Shown: positions 1 through 8,470 of the stretch, one piece after another
Numbering within the stretch: position 1 is the stretch's first letter
How the letters are laid out: each line of letters begins with the position of its first letter
The notes under the pieces: model-generated
Databases searched by the model: none
Seen by the model: the letters and a program-made list of their open reading frames with translations, nothing else
Told to the model about the DNA's origin: nothing
NCBI GenBank assembly: GCA_002453315.1
Contig: DKGO01000117.1
Span: 1 to 16,351 of the forward strand
Direction of reading: 5' to 3'
From: Caryophanales bacterium UBA6768
Lineage (GTDB): Bacteria; Bacillota; Bacilli; Bacillales_D; Amphibacillaceae
DNA length: 16,351 nt
Position numbers and translations under genes: made by a program

Positions 1-1075
1 GTTCTCTCACACCAATATAATTCGGTATGGAAATTCGTGCCCCAAACGGAAATTCTTCTTGTGCTAATTCTAATGCACCATCTAACTTCATTGAACCACC
101 AGTTAATACAACCCCACCAGGTAGGTCGGAAAATCCCATTCTTCTCAATTCTTGATAAGATAGTTCATAAATTTCCTCTAATCTGGCTTCTATCATATTG
201 GCAATTTGTAATTGATTATACGTTTCCTTTTGTTGATTACCGATAACTGTCGCCTCAAAAGTTTCTCCTTCAGAGGCATTATCGTAATAAGCATGACCAT
301 AATTTAATTTAATCTCCTCAGCTTCCTCGGTAGAGGTTCGTAGACCAATAGAAATATCCTTTGTGATATTATCCCCACCAAGAGGGATAACGTTCGTTGA
401 AATTAAATGGTTATTCTCAAATACTGAAATCGTTGTTGATCCCCCACCAATATCAATTAATGCCACACCTAAGTTCTGTTCGTCCTTGGATAATGCAATC
501 GTTCCAGCCGCAATTGGTTGTAAACAAATATCTGATATATACAAATTTGCATTTTCAATACATTTAATGATGTTATGTAAAATTGTTTTCGTACATGTAA
601 TGATAGTTCCTTCCATTTCCAAACGTACACCAATCATTCCACGTGGATCTGTAATTCCATCCTGTCCATCTACGATAAATTGTCTTGGAATAACATCAAT
701 AATTTCTCTTTCAGGTGGGATTGACATCACCTGAGCACCATCAATGACACGTTTAACATCTTCATCATCAATTTCCCTATTTTCATTTTGGACAGCAACA
801 ACCCCATGACATGGATGAAGCTGAACATTATGACTATTCACTGTCACAACGACATGATCAATTTTCATATCTACCATATGTTCCGCCCGTTGAACAGCTT
901 GTTTAATAGAGAGAACCGTTTCATCAATATCAACGATTGAACCTTTTTTCAACCCTTTTGATTCAGAAGTGCCAACTCCGATAATATTTACTGTATCAGA
1001 TTGAACTTCACCGATGATTACTTTTATTTCAGACGTACCAATATCTAAACTGACTAACATTTCATCATTTTGCAT
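1..1075 (-). CDS. ftsA: Cell division protein FtsA, actin-like membrane anchor for FtsZ (3' end cut by window)
   Basis: FtsA is an actin-family ATPase that tethers FtsZ filaments to the inner face of the membrane and recruits later divisome proteins. The reading frame is open from ATG 1075 to the window edge, giving 358 codons. About 80 residues are missing by comparison with the roughly 440-residue Bacillus protein, including the C-terminal amphipathic membrane-targeting helix. Visible actin-fold motifs are phosphate-1 DIGTS (residues 11-15), phosphate-2 DIGGGSTT (208-215) and the adenosine motif LTGGS (324-328), followed by the family-typical PNYIGVRE at the cut end. A strong GGAGGT (1091-1086) sits 10 nt before the ATG. 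The gene starts only 27 nt after divIB and so is probably cotranscribed with it; ftsZ is expected next, outside the window. The sbp/ylxW/ylxX genes that lie between divIB and ftsA in B. subtilis are absent. Identification is firm. Confidence 0.96.
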   Translation of the reverse strand, partial: MQNDEMLVSLDIGTSEIKVIIGEVQSDTVNIIGVGTSESKGLKKGSIVDIDETVLSIKQAVQRAEHMVDMKIDHVVVTVNSHNVQLHPCHGVVAVQNENREIDDEDVKRVIDGAQVMSIPPEREIIDVIPRQFIVDGQDGITDPRGMIGVRLEMEGTIITCTKTILHNIIKCIENANLYISDICLQPIAAGTIALSKDEQNLGVALIDIGGGSTTISVFENNHLISTNVIPLGGDNITKDISIGLRTSTEEAEEIKLNYGHAYYDNASEGETFEATVIGNQQKETYNQLQIANMIEARLEEIYELSYQELRRMGFSDLPGGVVLTGGSMKLDGALELAQEEFPFGARISIPNYIGVRE

Positions 1076-1102
1076 AGCCTTGGGCACCTCCTAATGCTTC
1101 TA

Positions 1103-1849
1103 TTATTCTTCTATTTTTTCAAAATAAGTTCCAACGCCCATATGAATGATACCATAATCACCTTCTTCAATTTGGGAAACAATTGAAGGATAGTCTTTAA
1201 TTCGATTGGAAAAATTCCTTATCGTTGTTTGTACTATAAAACCATCATTCATAAATAGTGTAATTTTATATTTATTTTGTTTCGATGGTTCCCACGAAAT
1301 TTCTGAGATTAAATCAAACACTCCCGAAGGAGTTTCACCTAATTCATACGCCATTCTCTCTAATAAATCCTCTTTTGAAAAGTTTTTCAATAACGGTGCT
1401 TCACTTACATCAATTTCAGTTTTTTCGCTTATTATTTCGCCGTTAGCCAAAATTGGTAAAAAAGTTTCTTCCTCTTTGATGAAACCAGCAACCTTATATT
1501 CTTCTATAGTAATATGAACAGATTGTGGAAAATGCCTTTGTACTTCGACAGTGTTAATCATCGGATGATTTTGGATCAATTGTTCAGCTTGTCCCGTATT
1601 AATTGTCCAAATATTAGTAGATGTGTTGATGTCACTTAATTCAATTATATCGTCTTTCTTCACCATTAAACTACCATTAACTTGAATCGTTTGTACATCA
1701 CTCAGAGGTGATTGTAAATAAACAATGATTGTAATTAATATAAAAAACAAGGATAAATAAAATAACAATCGTCGATTAGCCTTCTTTTTTCTAGCTTCTT
1801 TTAGCTTAGGAATTCTATCCTCAATGGAGATAATTTTCTTTTTTTCCAT
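1103..1849 (-). CDS. divIB: Cell division protein DivIB/FtsQ
   Basis: DivIB is the Gram-positive FtsQ homologue, a bitopic membrane protein that forms a complex with FtsL and DivIC and helps control septal peptidoglycan synthesis outside the membrane. The 248-residue product has a basic cytoplasmic tail (1-27), one membrane segment (about 28-46), a POTRA domain (about 50-118, with the family pattern VQTIQVNGS then VEVQRHFPQSVHITIEEYK) and a beta domain ending in GIIHMGVGTYF, which resembles the end of other Bacillus DivIB proteins. It is slightly shorter than the 263-residue B. subtilis protein, mainly for lack of a long C-terminal tail. ATG 1849 is preceded by AAAGGAAG at good spacing. It is the first gene after the 129-bp gap following spoVE and probably has its own promoter there; ftsA follows 27 nt later. 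Confidence 0.95.
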   Translation of the reverse strand: MEKKKIISIEDRIPKLKEARKKKANRRLLFYLSLFFILITIIVYLQSPLSDVQTIQVNGSLMVKKDDIIELSDINTSTNIWTINTGQAEQLIQNHPMINTVEVQRHFPQSVHITIEEYKVAGFIKEEETFLPILANGEIISEKTEIDVSEAPLLKNFSKEDLLERMAYELGETPSGVFDLISEISWEPSKQNKYKITLFMNDGFIVQTTIRNFSNRIKDYPSIVSQIEEGDYGIIHMGVGTYFEKIEE

Positions 1850-1922
1850 TAAAAACTTCCTTTAAAATGGTCATTGACCTTAATCGTTTTTAAATAACGA
1901 TATGAGATTGACTATACGTTAA

Positions 1923-1931
1923 ATTATAACA
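1923..1931 (-). promoter_or_regulatory. Putative extended -10 promoter for divIB-ftsA
   Basis: On the minus strand the gap between spoVE and divIB contains TGTTATAAT, an extended -10 element (TGn plus a consensus TATAAT at 1928-1923). No good TTGACA-like -35 stands 16-18 bp upstream; the hexamer at 17 bp is ATATGT. Extended -10 promoters often tolerate this. The predicted start near 1916 would give a leader of about 66 nt before divIB. That leader holds ATCGTT/AACGAT arms around a 7-nt loop (1883-1901) and the dyad GGTCA-T-TGACC (1869-1879). The gap is otherwise non-coding and shows no terminator with a U-run. The promoter call is inference; a TATAAT match can arise by chance in AT-rich DNA. 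Confidence 0.5.
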
Positions 1932-1978
1932 TATATCATACCAAAACATATCATTGATTTCTATCTAAAACATTGTCA

Positions 1979-3088
1979 TTACTTTTTTACAAATTTGCTT
2001 ATATTCAAAAGAATCCCAATGGAACAAAGAGTTATCGTTAATGAGGAGCCCCCATAACTAATAAATGGTAATGTTATTCCAGTTACAGGAATTAAACCAC
2101 TAACGACGCTTATATTAATTAACACTTGGATCATTATCATCGAAATAATGCCAAATGCTACAAAACGTGCAAATAAATCTTGGACATTCATCGCGATATA
2201 AATACCCCGATAGCAAAAGAGCAAAAATAATAAAAGTAACGAAGTTGCTCCAATAAAGCCAAACTCCTCTGCGACAACAGAAAAAATAAAGTCAGTTTGC
2301 GGCTCAGGCAAATAAAAGAACTTTTGTAAACTATTACCAAACCCAACACCAATTAACTTTCCCGGCCCGATTGCATACAATGATTGAATAATCTGAAATC
2401 CCTCACCTAATGGATCTCTCCACGGATTTAAAAATGCCGTGATTCGTTTAATTCGATATGGTGCAGATATTATTAAATAAACAAAACCAATGACACCAAT
2501 AAAACTAAACATAATAAAACGATAAACTTGTACACCCGCAATAAAAATCATCAATAAACATGTAATGACAATAACAATACCTGTTCCAAGGTCCGGTTGT
2601 AGCATGATTAAACCGAAAGGGATAAAAATGAGCACAATCGGTATTAAAAAACCTTTCTTAAATGAGAGTATATATCGTTGTTGTTCTGCTAGATAATGGG
2701 CTAAATATATGATTAAACCAAGTTTGACAAATTCAGAAGGTTGTATACTAAAAGATCCAATTCCAATCCAACTTTGGGCACCACCACGGACCATCCCTAT
2801 ACCGGGAATTAATACAACTAGTAATAGAATAAAACTTGATAAAAAAATAACTGAGGCATATTTTTTCCAAAAATAAAACGGGATCCCCATAAAAACAGAC
2901 ATACTAATAAACCCAATAACGCTAAAAATAAGTTGCCTTTTCACATAAAACAATCGATCATCATATACATGATCTGCCCAAATATAGGAGGAACTGTAAA
3001 CAGTTAAAATACCAATTATGACTAGAATAATAACAATAAATAATAAAATGATATCTGGTAATCTATTTTTGTCAAACGGCAACAACAT
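1979..3088 (-). CDS. spoVE: SEDS-family peptidoglycan glycosyltransferase SpoVE (FtsW/RodA/SpoVE family)
   Basis: This polytopic membrane protein belongs to the SEDS family, which polymerises lipid II into glycan strands with a partner class B PBP. It has about ten hydrophobic segments. In the 370-residue numbering that starts at GTG 3091, family motifs are SWIGIG (107-112), QPSEF (117-121), QPDLGTG (165-171), TDFIFS with D267 aligning with the catalytic aspartate of RodA, and PFISYGGSS (342-350). I prefer ATG 3088 (369 aa): GGGGG at 3100-3096 lies 7 nt from it but only 4 nt from the GTG. SpoVE rather than the division FtsW is inferred from the position after murD, the length (B. subtilis SpoVE is 366 aa, FtsW 403) and spoVD in the same cluster. 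A sigma-E-like promoter lies just upstream. murG and murB, which follow spoVE in B. subtilis, are missing here. Confidence 0.88.
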   Translation of the reverse strand: MLLPFDKNRLPDIILLFIVIILVIIGILTVYSSSYIWADHVYDDRLFYVKRQLIFSVIGFISMSVFMGIPFYFWKKYASVIFLSSFILLLVVLIPGIGMVRGGAQSWIGIGSFSIQPSEFVKLGLIIYLAHYLAEQQRYILSFKKGFLIPIVLIFIPFGLIMLQPDLGTGIVIVITCLLMIFIAGVQVYRFIMFSFIGVIGFVYLIISAPYRIKRITAFLNPWRDPLGEGFQIIQSLYAIGPGKLIGVGFGNSLQKFFYLPEPQTDFIFSVVAEEFGFIGATSLLLLFLLFCYRGIYIAMNVQDLFARFVAFGIISMIMIQVLINISVVSGLIPVTGITLPFISYGGSSLTITLCSIGILLNISKFVKK

Positions 3089-3121
3089 CACATTTCCCCC
3101 ATATACTATTCAATTAGGAAA

Positions 3122-3150
3122 ATTGTAATTTTTTAAAATCACAAATATTT
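3122..3150 (-). promoter_or_regulatory. Candidate sigma-E promoter for spoVE
   Basis: In the 63-bp murD-spoVE gap the minus strand reads AAATATTT (3150-3143), a 13-nt spacer, then ATTACAAT (3129-3122). Sigma-E promoters of Bacillus have an ATATTT-type -35 and a CATACAAT-type -10 about 13-15 bp apart. The -35 core matches fully and the -10 matches six of eight bases. Transcription would begin about 25 nt before the spoVE start. B. subtilis spoVE is sigma-E dependent, so the location fits. The gap is very AT-rich, so a chance match is possible. Confidence 0.4.
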
Positions 3151-3154
3151 TCCT

Positions 3155-4507
3155 TTATGAAAGTATATGTACAGCTTTGATGAACATGTCCCCCCTTTCC
3201 TCAAACGTTTTAAATTGGTCCCAACTGGCACAAGCTGGTGACAACAAAATGACATCATTTTCATTAGAAATTTCATATGCCTTTTTAACTGCTTCTACTA
3301 TATTTTCTACTTCAATAACTGGATGAATAAGATTACTTTCACCAAATAGTTTTAATTTTTTAGCGGTTTGTCCAAAAACAACCATTGCTTTTACATTGAC
3401 CATATATGGTATAATTTCCTGGAAATCATCACCACGATCTAGGCCACCAGCTAACCAAATAATTGGCTGACTAAATGACTTTAGGGCAATTTCAGTTGCT
3501 AGTAAATTTGTTGCTTTCGAGTCATTATAAAATAAACGATTACGAATTTCCTTAACAAATTGTAACCGATGCTTTACACCTGTAAATGACGTTAATACCT
3601 TTTTTATACTTTCCATTGAAGCACCTAATAACATCGACATACAAATGGCAGCTAATATATTCTTAATATTATGCTCCCCTACCAGGGCTACTTTATTTTT
3701 TTCAATGAATTTTTCTGATTTATAATAAATATATCGTTCATCAACCCATGCTCCATTTAATAACTTTTTTTCAGTTGAGAATGGTATTAATGTAGAAACA
3801 GAGTTTTTTATCGCTGCACAGACACGTTTATCATCAGCATTGTAGATTAAAAAGTCTGATTCCGTCTGATTTTTGAAAATATTTTTCTTTGCTTGTTCAT
3901 AATTTGCAACTGATCCGTGATAATCTAGATGGGCATCATGTAAATTTAATAATGCGGCAATATGTGGGCGAAAATTCCTAATTCCCTGAAGTTGAAATGA
4001 AGATAATTCCAATAAAAGTATTTCATCCGGTTGCAGTAAAGAAGCCTGTTCTGATGCTACGATACCAATATTTCCTGCCACACGTACTGGTTGGTTACTT
4101 GAGTGTAATATTTGCTCTATTAGAGTTGTCGTTGTCGTTTTTCCATTCGTTCCTGTTAAAGCCACAACTTGTTCACTATTGATTAGGTAGTGGATAATTT
4201 CAATTTCTGTTATGATAGGAATATTTCTGTCTATTGCTTCTTTTATAATTTGATTCGAATAGGCAATACCAGGATTTTTAATCACGATATCAACGTTATT
4301 CAATACAGAAAGTGGATGCTCACCGACGATCACTTCTGCACCTAGTTTATTTAAAATAGTTACTTGCGTATCATCTTCACCCGTATTCACATCATTGACA
4401 CGTACCTTTTTCCCAGCATGCAATAATAACCTGGCGATTGCCATCCCGCTTTTCGCTAAGCCTAGCACCAGTATATGCTCATAATCAAATCGATTTAAAG
4501 TATTCAT
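3155..4507 (-). CDS. murD: UDP-N-acetylmuramoyl-L-alanine--D-glutamate ligase MurD
   Basis: MurD is a cytoplasmic, ATP-dependent amide ligase that adds D-glutamate to UDP-MurNAc-L-alanine. The 450-residue product matches the usual length (B. subtilis about 451). The order is an N-terminal Rossmann-like UDP-binding domain (VLGLAKSGMA near residues 14-23), the Mur-ligase ATP loop GTNGKTT (119-125), ELSSFQL (168-174), DAHLDYHG (191-198), GEHNIKN (277-283) and a C-terminal ligase domain with YNDSKATN and AGGLDRG. ATG 4507 shares its A with the TAA stop of mraY (TAATG). GAGGTGG (4524-4518) sits 10 nt upstream inside the end of mraY, which suggests translational coupling. It lies between the lipid I synthase gene and the SEDS polymerase gene, as in other Bacillaceae. 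The only oddity is context: murG does not follow nearby. Confidence 0.97.
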   Translation of the reverse strand: MNTLNRFDYEHILVLGLAKSGMAIARLLLHAGKKVRVNDVNTGEDDTQVTILNKLGAEVIVGEHPLSVLNNVDIVIKNPGIAYSNQIIKEAIDRNIPIITEIEIIHYLINSEQVVALTGTNGKTTTTTLIEQILHSSNQPVRVAGNIGIVASEQASLLQPDEILLLELSSFQLQGIRNFRPHIAALLNLHDAHLDYHGSVANYEQAKKNIFKNQTESDFLIYNADDKRVCAAIKNSVSTLIPFSTEKKLLNGAWVDERYIYYKSEKFIEKNKVALVGEHNIKNILAAICMSMLLGASMESIKKVLTSFTGVKHRLQFVKEIRNRLFYNDSKATNLLATEIALKSFSQPIIWLAGGLDRGDDFQEIIPYMVNVKAMVVFGQTAKKLKLFGESNLIHPVIEVENIVEAVKKAYEISNENDVILLSPACASWDQFKTFEERGDMFIKAVHILS

Positions 4508-5496
4508 TATGTTAAAGCCACCTCAATAAAAATCCCTAATATCGCAAAAACAATTCCAATTGTCCAAAATGTGACAACTACTCTCCATTCAGTCCATCCT
4601 AACAGTTCATAGTGATGATGTAACGGGCTCATCTTAAATACCCTTTTACCAGTCGTTTTAAAAGAAATAACTTGAATAATAACAGATAACGTTTCTATCA
4701 CAAAAACCCCACCGATAATAATGAGAATGATTTCCGCCTTCATTAAAATCGCAACGGCCGCAATTGAAGCCCCTAGGGCTAATGAGCCAGTGTCTCCCAT
4801 AAACACTTTTGCGGGATGAGCATTAAATACTAAAAATCCAATTAAAGAACCGATAACTGCTAGGGAAAAGATCATCACCGTTTCATACTGTGGAAAATAA
4901 TATGCAGCTAAAATAGCAAAAGCCCCGAATGAAATCGTTGCGGTTCCTGCTAATAGACCATCTAATCCGTCCGTTAAATTAACAGCATTAGAGGACCCTA
5001 CAATCATAAAAATTACAAAAAGACTATAAAACCAACCAAACTCCCATTGTAAGTCTGTCCCTAATATTTGAACAGTTGTTGGAAAATCATTCATTTTTAA
5101 TACAATAAAAAATATGATAGCGACAAGCAATTGGCCAAGCAATTTTTGTTTAGATGTTAATCCCAAATTCCTCTTAAAAGCAATTTTAATAAAATCATCT
5201 AAAAAACCGAGTAAACCATAGGCTAATAGGATAAAAATTAATAACCAATACTCATAGGTCATAACTTCATTCGTTGATTTCATCGACATGACGACAAATG
5301 TAATTAAAATACTTATGACAATAATGACCCCACCCATTGTAGGTGTGCCAGACTTTTTCATATGTGATTGTGGTCCTTCTTCACGAATGCTTTGTCCAAA
5401 TTTTAATCTTCTTAAAAAAGGAATAAATATTGGAGATAAAAGGACAGTAATTAAAAAACTAATCGTTATCGTAATGACGATGATTGCTAAATTCAT
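4507..5496 (-). CDS. mraY: Phospho-N-acetylmuramoyl-pentapeptide transferase MraY (lipid I synthase)
   Basis: MraY is the integral membrane enzyme that transfers phospho-MurNAc-pentapeptide to undecaprenyl phosphate, making lipid I. About ten membrane segments are visible. Numbered from ATG 5496, conserved sites are LDDFIK (the catalytic-site DD at 100-101), NLTDGLDG (173-180), FMGDTGS (232-238, Mg-binding Asp 235) and the [11 protein letters not shown] loop (291-301). The frame stays open to 5586, but those 30 extra residues are hydrophilic, unlike the family and overlap murF. ATG 5496 has AAGGAG (5513-5508) upstream and gives 329 aa, close to the usual 324, so I choose it. That leaves a 73-bp gap after murF in which I see no clear promoter or hairpin. 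The 3' end overlaps murD by one base. Confidence 0.97.
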   Translation of the reverse strand: MNLAIIVITITISFLITVLLSPIFIPFLRRLKFGQSIREEGPQSHMKKSGTPTMGGVIIVISILITFVVMSMKSTNEVMTYEYWLLIFILLAYGLLGFLDDFIKIAFKRNLGLTSKQKLLGQLLVAIIFFIVLKMNDFPTTVQILGTDLQWEFGWFYSLFVIFMIVGSSNAVNLTDGLDGLLAGTATISFGAFAILAAYYFPQYETVMIFSLAVIGSLIGFLVFNAHPAKVFMGDTGSLALGASIAAVAILMKAEIILIIIGGVFVIETLSVIIQVISFKTTGKRVFKMSPLHHHYELLGWTEWRVVVTFWTIGIVFAILGIFIEVALT

Positions 5497-5569
5497 TAAG
5501 ATGTTACTCCTTCCTACGATTCCCGACCATTTAAGATGACATATCCAAAGTGGACAAATAGTTGCCCGA

Positions 5570-6928
5570 TTATAAACATTGTTCAATCATTTGTTCAAAT
5601 GCTAACCCTCTAGAAGCCTTAAATAAAATTATCGTATCACGATTAAAATATTCCTTTAATTCATCGACTAACAATTGCTTGTTTTGAAAATGCTTCGTTT
5701 TAATGGAGGGTTCTCTCTGCCGAATATTTTCGTAAATCAATTTGGACTTTTCTCCATAAGTGAATACAAGATGAATTGGTTCCGAAATTTCCTTAGCTAC
5801 GGAAAGGTGCAGTCTTTCGGCATGATCTCCTAATTCCAATATATCACCTAAAACAAGTATTTTACATGAATATGGGTCCATTTTTTTAACCACATTGATG
5901 GCAGCAATCATAGAAGAGGCTGAAGCATTGTATGCATCATTAATAATTGTGACACCTTGTTGACCAGTTAATACCTCAAATCTCATCCCTGTACGATCTA
6001 ATGTTTTTAGTGCCTGTTTTATTTTTTCATTTTCCATTTCCAAATGTTCTGCCACTGCAATTGCTAATGTAGCATTTTTAGCATGATGCTCTCCTAACAG
6101 AGGAATGGTATAAACATTTTCCCTATTCAGTGTGAAAACCGTAGTCATATTGTACATATCCACTGCAGAAATATGATAGCCTTCGTCATTTGTAAAACCA
6201 CAAGGGATTTTTTTAAAATGATGCCTATCCTTCATTAATAATGGTTCATCACCATCGATAAATAAGAGCCCAGTCTTTTTTAACCCTTCTAATACCTCTA
6301 ATTTTGCTTTGGCAATGCCTTCCCTAGAACCAAGAAATTCAATATGTGATTCCCCTATATTCGTAATAATAGCTATGTCAGGTTGGGCAATGTGTGTTAG
6401 TAAAGCAATTTCCCCAAAATGATCCATTCCCATTTCAACAACTAACATTTCAGTATTCTGGGGCATCGACAAAATAGTTAATGGTAATCCTATTGCATTA
6501 TTAAAATTGCCTTTTGTCCCATGAGTTACGTATGTTGTTTGTAAAATCGCAATGACCATATCCTTTGTCGTTGTTTTACCATTTGATCCAGTGATAGCAA
6601 TTACTTTAGGATTAACATGTAACCGGTACTTATGTGCTAATTTTTGCAATGCAGCTATTGTATCTTCCACCTGATAAATCATAAAATTTATAGGTATTTT
6701 TTTTGGTAATGGCCTTGATTTTTGCCACAAGGTTGCTACTGCCCCATTCTCAATAGCTTGTATAAGAAAATCGTGACCATCAAAATTTTCCCCAACTATC
6801 GGGACAAACAAGGCATGTTCACACTTTTCTCTACTATCCGTCATGATAGTCTTAATAAAAGTTTTTCCAGTTGTCCCATCATTCAATCGTTTAAAAAGGC
6901 AATCTAAAAAATCAGTATTACATATCAT
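5570..6928 (-). CDS. murF: UDP-N-acetylmuramoyl-tripeptide--D-alanyl-D-alanine ligase MurF
   Basis: MurF is a cytoplasmic ATP-dependent ligase that adds the D-Ala-D-Ala dipeptide and completes UDP-MurNAc-pentapeptide. The 452-residue product shows the N-terminal UDP-substrate domain ([25 protein letters not shown], about 30-54), the ATP loop GSNGKTT (114-120), [11 protein letters not shown] (141-151), the MurF-typical [10 protein letters not shown] (165-174), GEHHAKN (279-285) and [11 protein letters not shown] (330-340). It begins 6 nt after the murE stop, and its AAAGGAGT binding site overlaps the murE end, so the two are very likely cotranscribed. In B. subtilis murF is next to ddl, far from the dcw cluster. 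Its place here between murE and mraY recalls the Gram-negative order. Motifs and length look intact, and base composition looks like that of its neighbours by eye, so I see no sign of recent transfer. Confidence 0.96.
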   Translation of the reverse strand: MICNTDFLDCLFKRLNDGTTGKTFIKTIMTDSREKCEHALFVPIVGENFDGHDFLIQAIENGAVATLWQKSRPLPKKIPINFMIYQVEDTIAALQKLAHKYRLHVNPKVIAITGSNGKTTTKDMVIAILQTTYVTHGTKGNFNNAIGLPLTILSMPQNTEMLVVEMGMDHFGEIALLTHIAQPDIAIITNIGESHIEFLGSREGIAKAKLEVLEGLKKTGLLFIDGDEPLLMKDRHHFKKIPCGFTNDEGYHISAVDMYNMTTVFTLNRENVYTIPLLGEHHAKNATLAIAVAEHLEMENEKIKQALKTLDRTGMRFEVLTGQQGVTIINDAYNASASSMIAAINVVKKMDPYSCKILVLGDILELGDHAERLHLSVAKEISEPIHLVFTYGEKSKLIYENIRQREPSIKTKHFQNKQLLVDELKEYFNRDTIILFKASRGLAFEQMIEQCL

Positions 6929-6934
6929 GATTAG

Positions 6935-8404
6935 TTACTCCTTTAATTCAATGGCTTCTTTCGCGATTATGCGGTCATCAAAATGAAATCTTTCTCCATT
7001 TATCTCTTGATAAGTTTCATGACCTTTACCAGCAATGAGAACTACATCACCATCTTGTGCCAATTGAATCCCTCGACGAATTGCTCCCTTACGATTTTCA
7101 ATTCGAATAAAATTTTCATCCTCTAAATCTTTTGTCATATCATTTAAAATCTGCTCAGGATTTTCTGTTCGGGGATTATCTGATGTAAAGATGGCTAAAT
7201 CGCTATATTTTAAAGCAATCTTTGCCATTAGAGGACGTTTATAACGGTCTCTATCGCCTCCTGCCCCTACGACGACAATAACTCGTTTGTTGGCAAATTC
7301 TTGAATCGTTGATAATACATTTTTTAACGAGTCGGGAGTATGTGCATAATCAACAATAACGGAAAACGATTGACCGATATTTACTTGTTCCATACGCCCA
7401 TCTATGCCCGTCACACTTTCCAATGCTTTTTTAATTGTCAGGGGTGGTATTTTCATTAACATGCCTACTGTTGTCGCAGCAAGTAGATTATAAATATTAA
7501 ATTTACCAATTAGATGACTATTAATCTCCAGTTTCCCATGAGGTGTAACGACTGTAAACAACATTTTATTTTTCGATAATTTAATATTTGTCGCTCTAAC
7601 ATCCGCATGCTGATGAAATCCATAAGTAACAACTTGTTGTGAGGTACTATATTGAAAATAATCCGCATATGAATCATCTTTATTAATCACAGCAAACTTA
7701 TTGTTTTCACTACTATAATGATTCCCTAATCGGGAAAATAACAATGACTTAGCTTTCACGTAATTTTCCATATTGCCATGATAATCCAAGTGATCTTGCG
7801 AAATATTTGTCATTAGGGCAATATCAAAATTACATCCATTCACTCTTCCTATATCTAACGCATGAGAAGATACTTCCATTGAAACAACATTTATTTTCTC
7901 TGTAATCATTTGATGAAAAAGCTGTTGTAATATTAATGCATCAGGTGTTGTGTTTTTCAATTGGATAATATTTTCATGGTATTTCGCATGGATAGTTCCA
8001 ATAATAGCACCATTCATGTGATGTTCAGTGAATATAGCATCTAATAAATTCGTTATTGTCGTCTTACCATTTGTACCTGTAATACCGATTAAAAATAGAC
8101 TATTTGTCGGATATTGATAAAATTTTGCAGCAAATATCGCTAAAGCACGTTTTGTATCACGGACTGTTATTATGGTACATTCTGATAATGATAGATATTT
8201 TTCAGTAACAACAACTAATGCTCCATTGTCGATGGCATGTTGAGCAAAATCATGACCATCAACAGTAAAACCATCGATACAAATATATAAATCGCCTTTA
8301 TTAACTTTTCTATGGTCTACCTTAATGTTCTTTATCGTTATATCATCTATTGGCCCATTTGATTTATAAAAAGGAAACTCGTTTAACAAGTTTGCTAATT
8401 TCAT
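6935..8404 (-). CDS. murE: UDP-N-acetylmuramoyl-L-alanyl-D-glutamate--2,6-diaminopimelate ligase MurE
   Basis: MurE adds the third amino acid of the peptidoglycan stem peptide in the cytoplasm. The 489-residue product is of usual length. It shows the N-terminal UDP-binding domain (DHRKVNKGDLYICIDGFTVDGHDF, about 30-53), the ATP loop GTNGKTT (110-116), TTPDA (152-156), EVSSHAL (177-183), DHLDYHG (204-210), GKFNIYN (300-306), DYAHTPDSL (352-360) and GDRDRYKRP (383-391). DNPR at 409-412 is the motif of meso-diaminopimelate-adding enzymes, as opposed to L-lysine ones, so the cell wall is inferred to be A1-gamma type. ATG 8404 is preceded by GGAAGGGAA. The 66-bp gap after spoVD holds an extended -10 element, and murF follows 6 nt after the stop, which suggests a murE-murF-mraY-murD transcript. 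Confidence 0.97.
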   Translation of the reverse strand: MKLANLLNEFPFYKSNGPIDDITIKNIKVDHRKVNKGDLYICIDGFTVDGHDFAQHAIDNGALVVVTEKYLSLSECTIITVRDTKRALAIFAAKFYQYPTNSLFLIGITGTNGKTTITNLLDAIFTEHHMNGAIIGTIHAKYHENIIQLKNTTPDALILQQLFHQMITEKINVVSMEVSSHALDIGRVNGCNFDIALMTNISQDHLDYHGNMENYVKAKSLLFSRLGNHYSSENNKFAVINKDDSYADYFQYSTSQQVVTYGFHQHADVRATNIKLSKNKMLFTVVTPHGKLEINSHLIGKFNIYNLLAATTVGMLMKIPPLTIKKALESVTGIDGRMEQVNIGQSFSVIVDYAHTPDSLKNVLSTIQEFANKRVIVVVGAGGDRDRYKRPLMAKIALKYSDLAIFTSDNPRTENPEQILNDMTKDLEDENFIRIENRKGAIRRGIQLAQDGDVVLIAGKGHETYQEINGERFHFDDRIIAKEAIELKE

Positions 8405-8457
8405 TTAAAAATTCCCTTCCTAAGAATTTCTAAAAAAGCTCCTTATAAATCTTATTT

Positions 8458-8466
8458 ATTATAGCA
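8458..8466 (-). promoter_or_regulatory. Putative extended -10 promoter for murE-murF-mraY-murD
   Basis: The minus strand has TGCTATAAT, a perfect TATAAT (8463-8458) with an upstream TGn, overlapping the last codons of spoVD. The -35 region (TCGTGA/CGTGAA) is poor. Transcription starting near 8451 would give a leader of about 47 nt before murE. Functionally this would let the vegetative precursor genes be expressed apart from the sporulation gene spoVD. The sequence match is direct; activity is inferred. Confidence 0.42.
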
Positions 8467-8470
8467 GATT

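Noticed and set aside
363..734. Plus-strand open frame of 123 codons
   Set aside because: It lies wholly antisense to ftsA, which has clear actin-family motifs; no binding site and no recognisable protein.
5497..5586. 30-residue N-terminal extension of MraY
   Set aside because: It translates the murF-mraY gap, is not membrane-like, and a well-placed AAGGAG supports ATG 5496.
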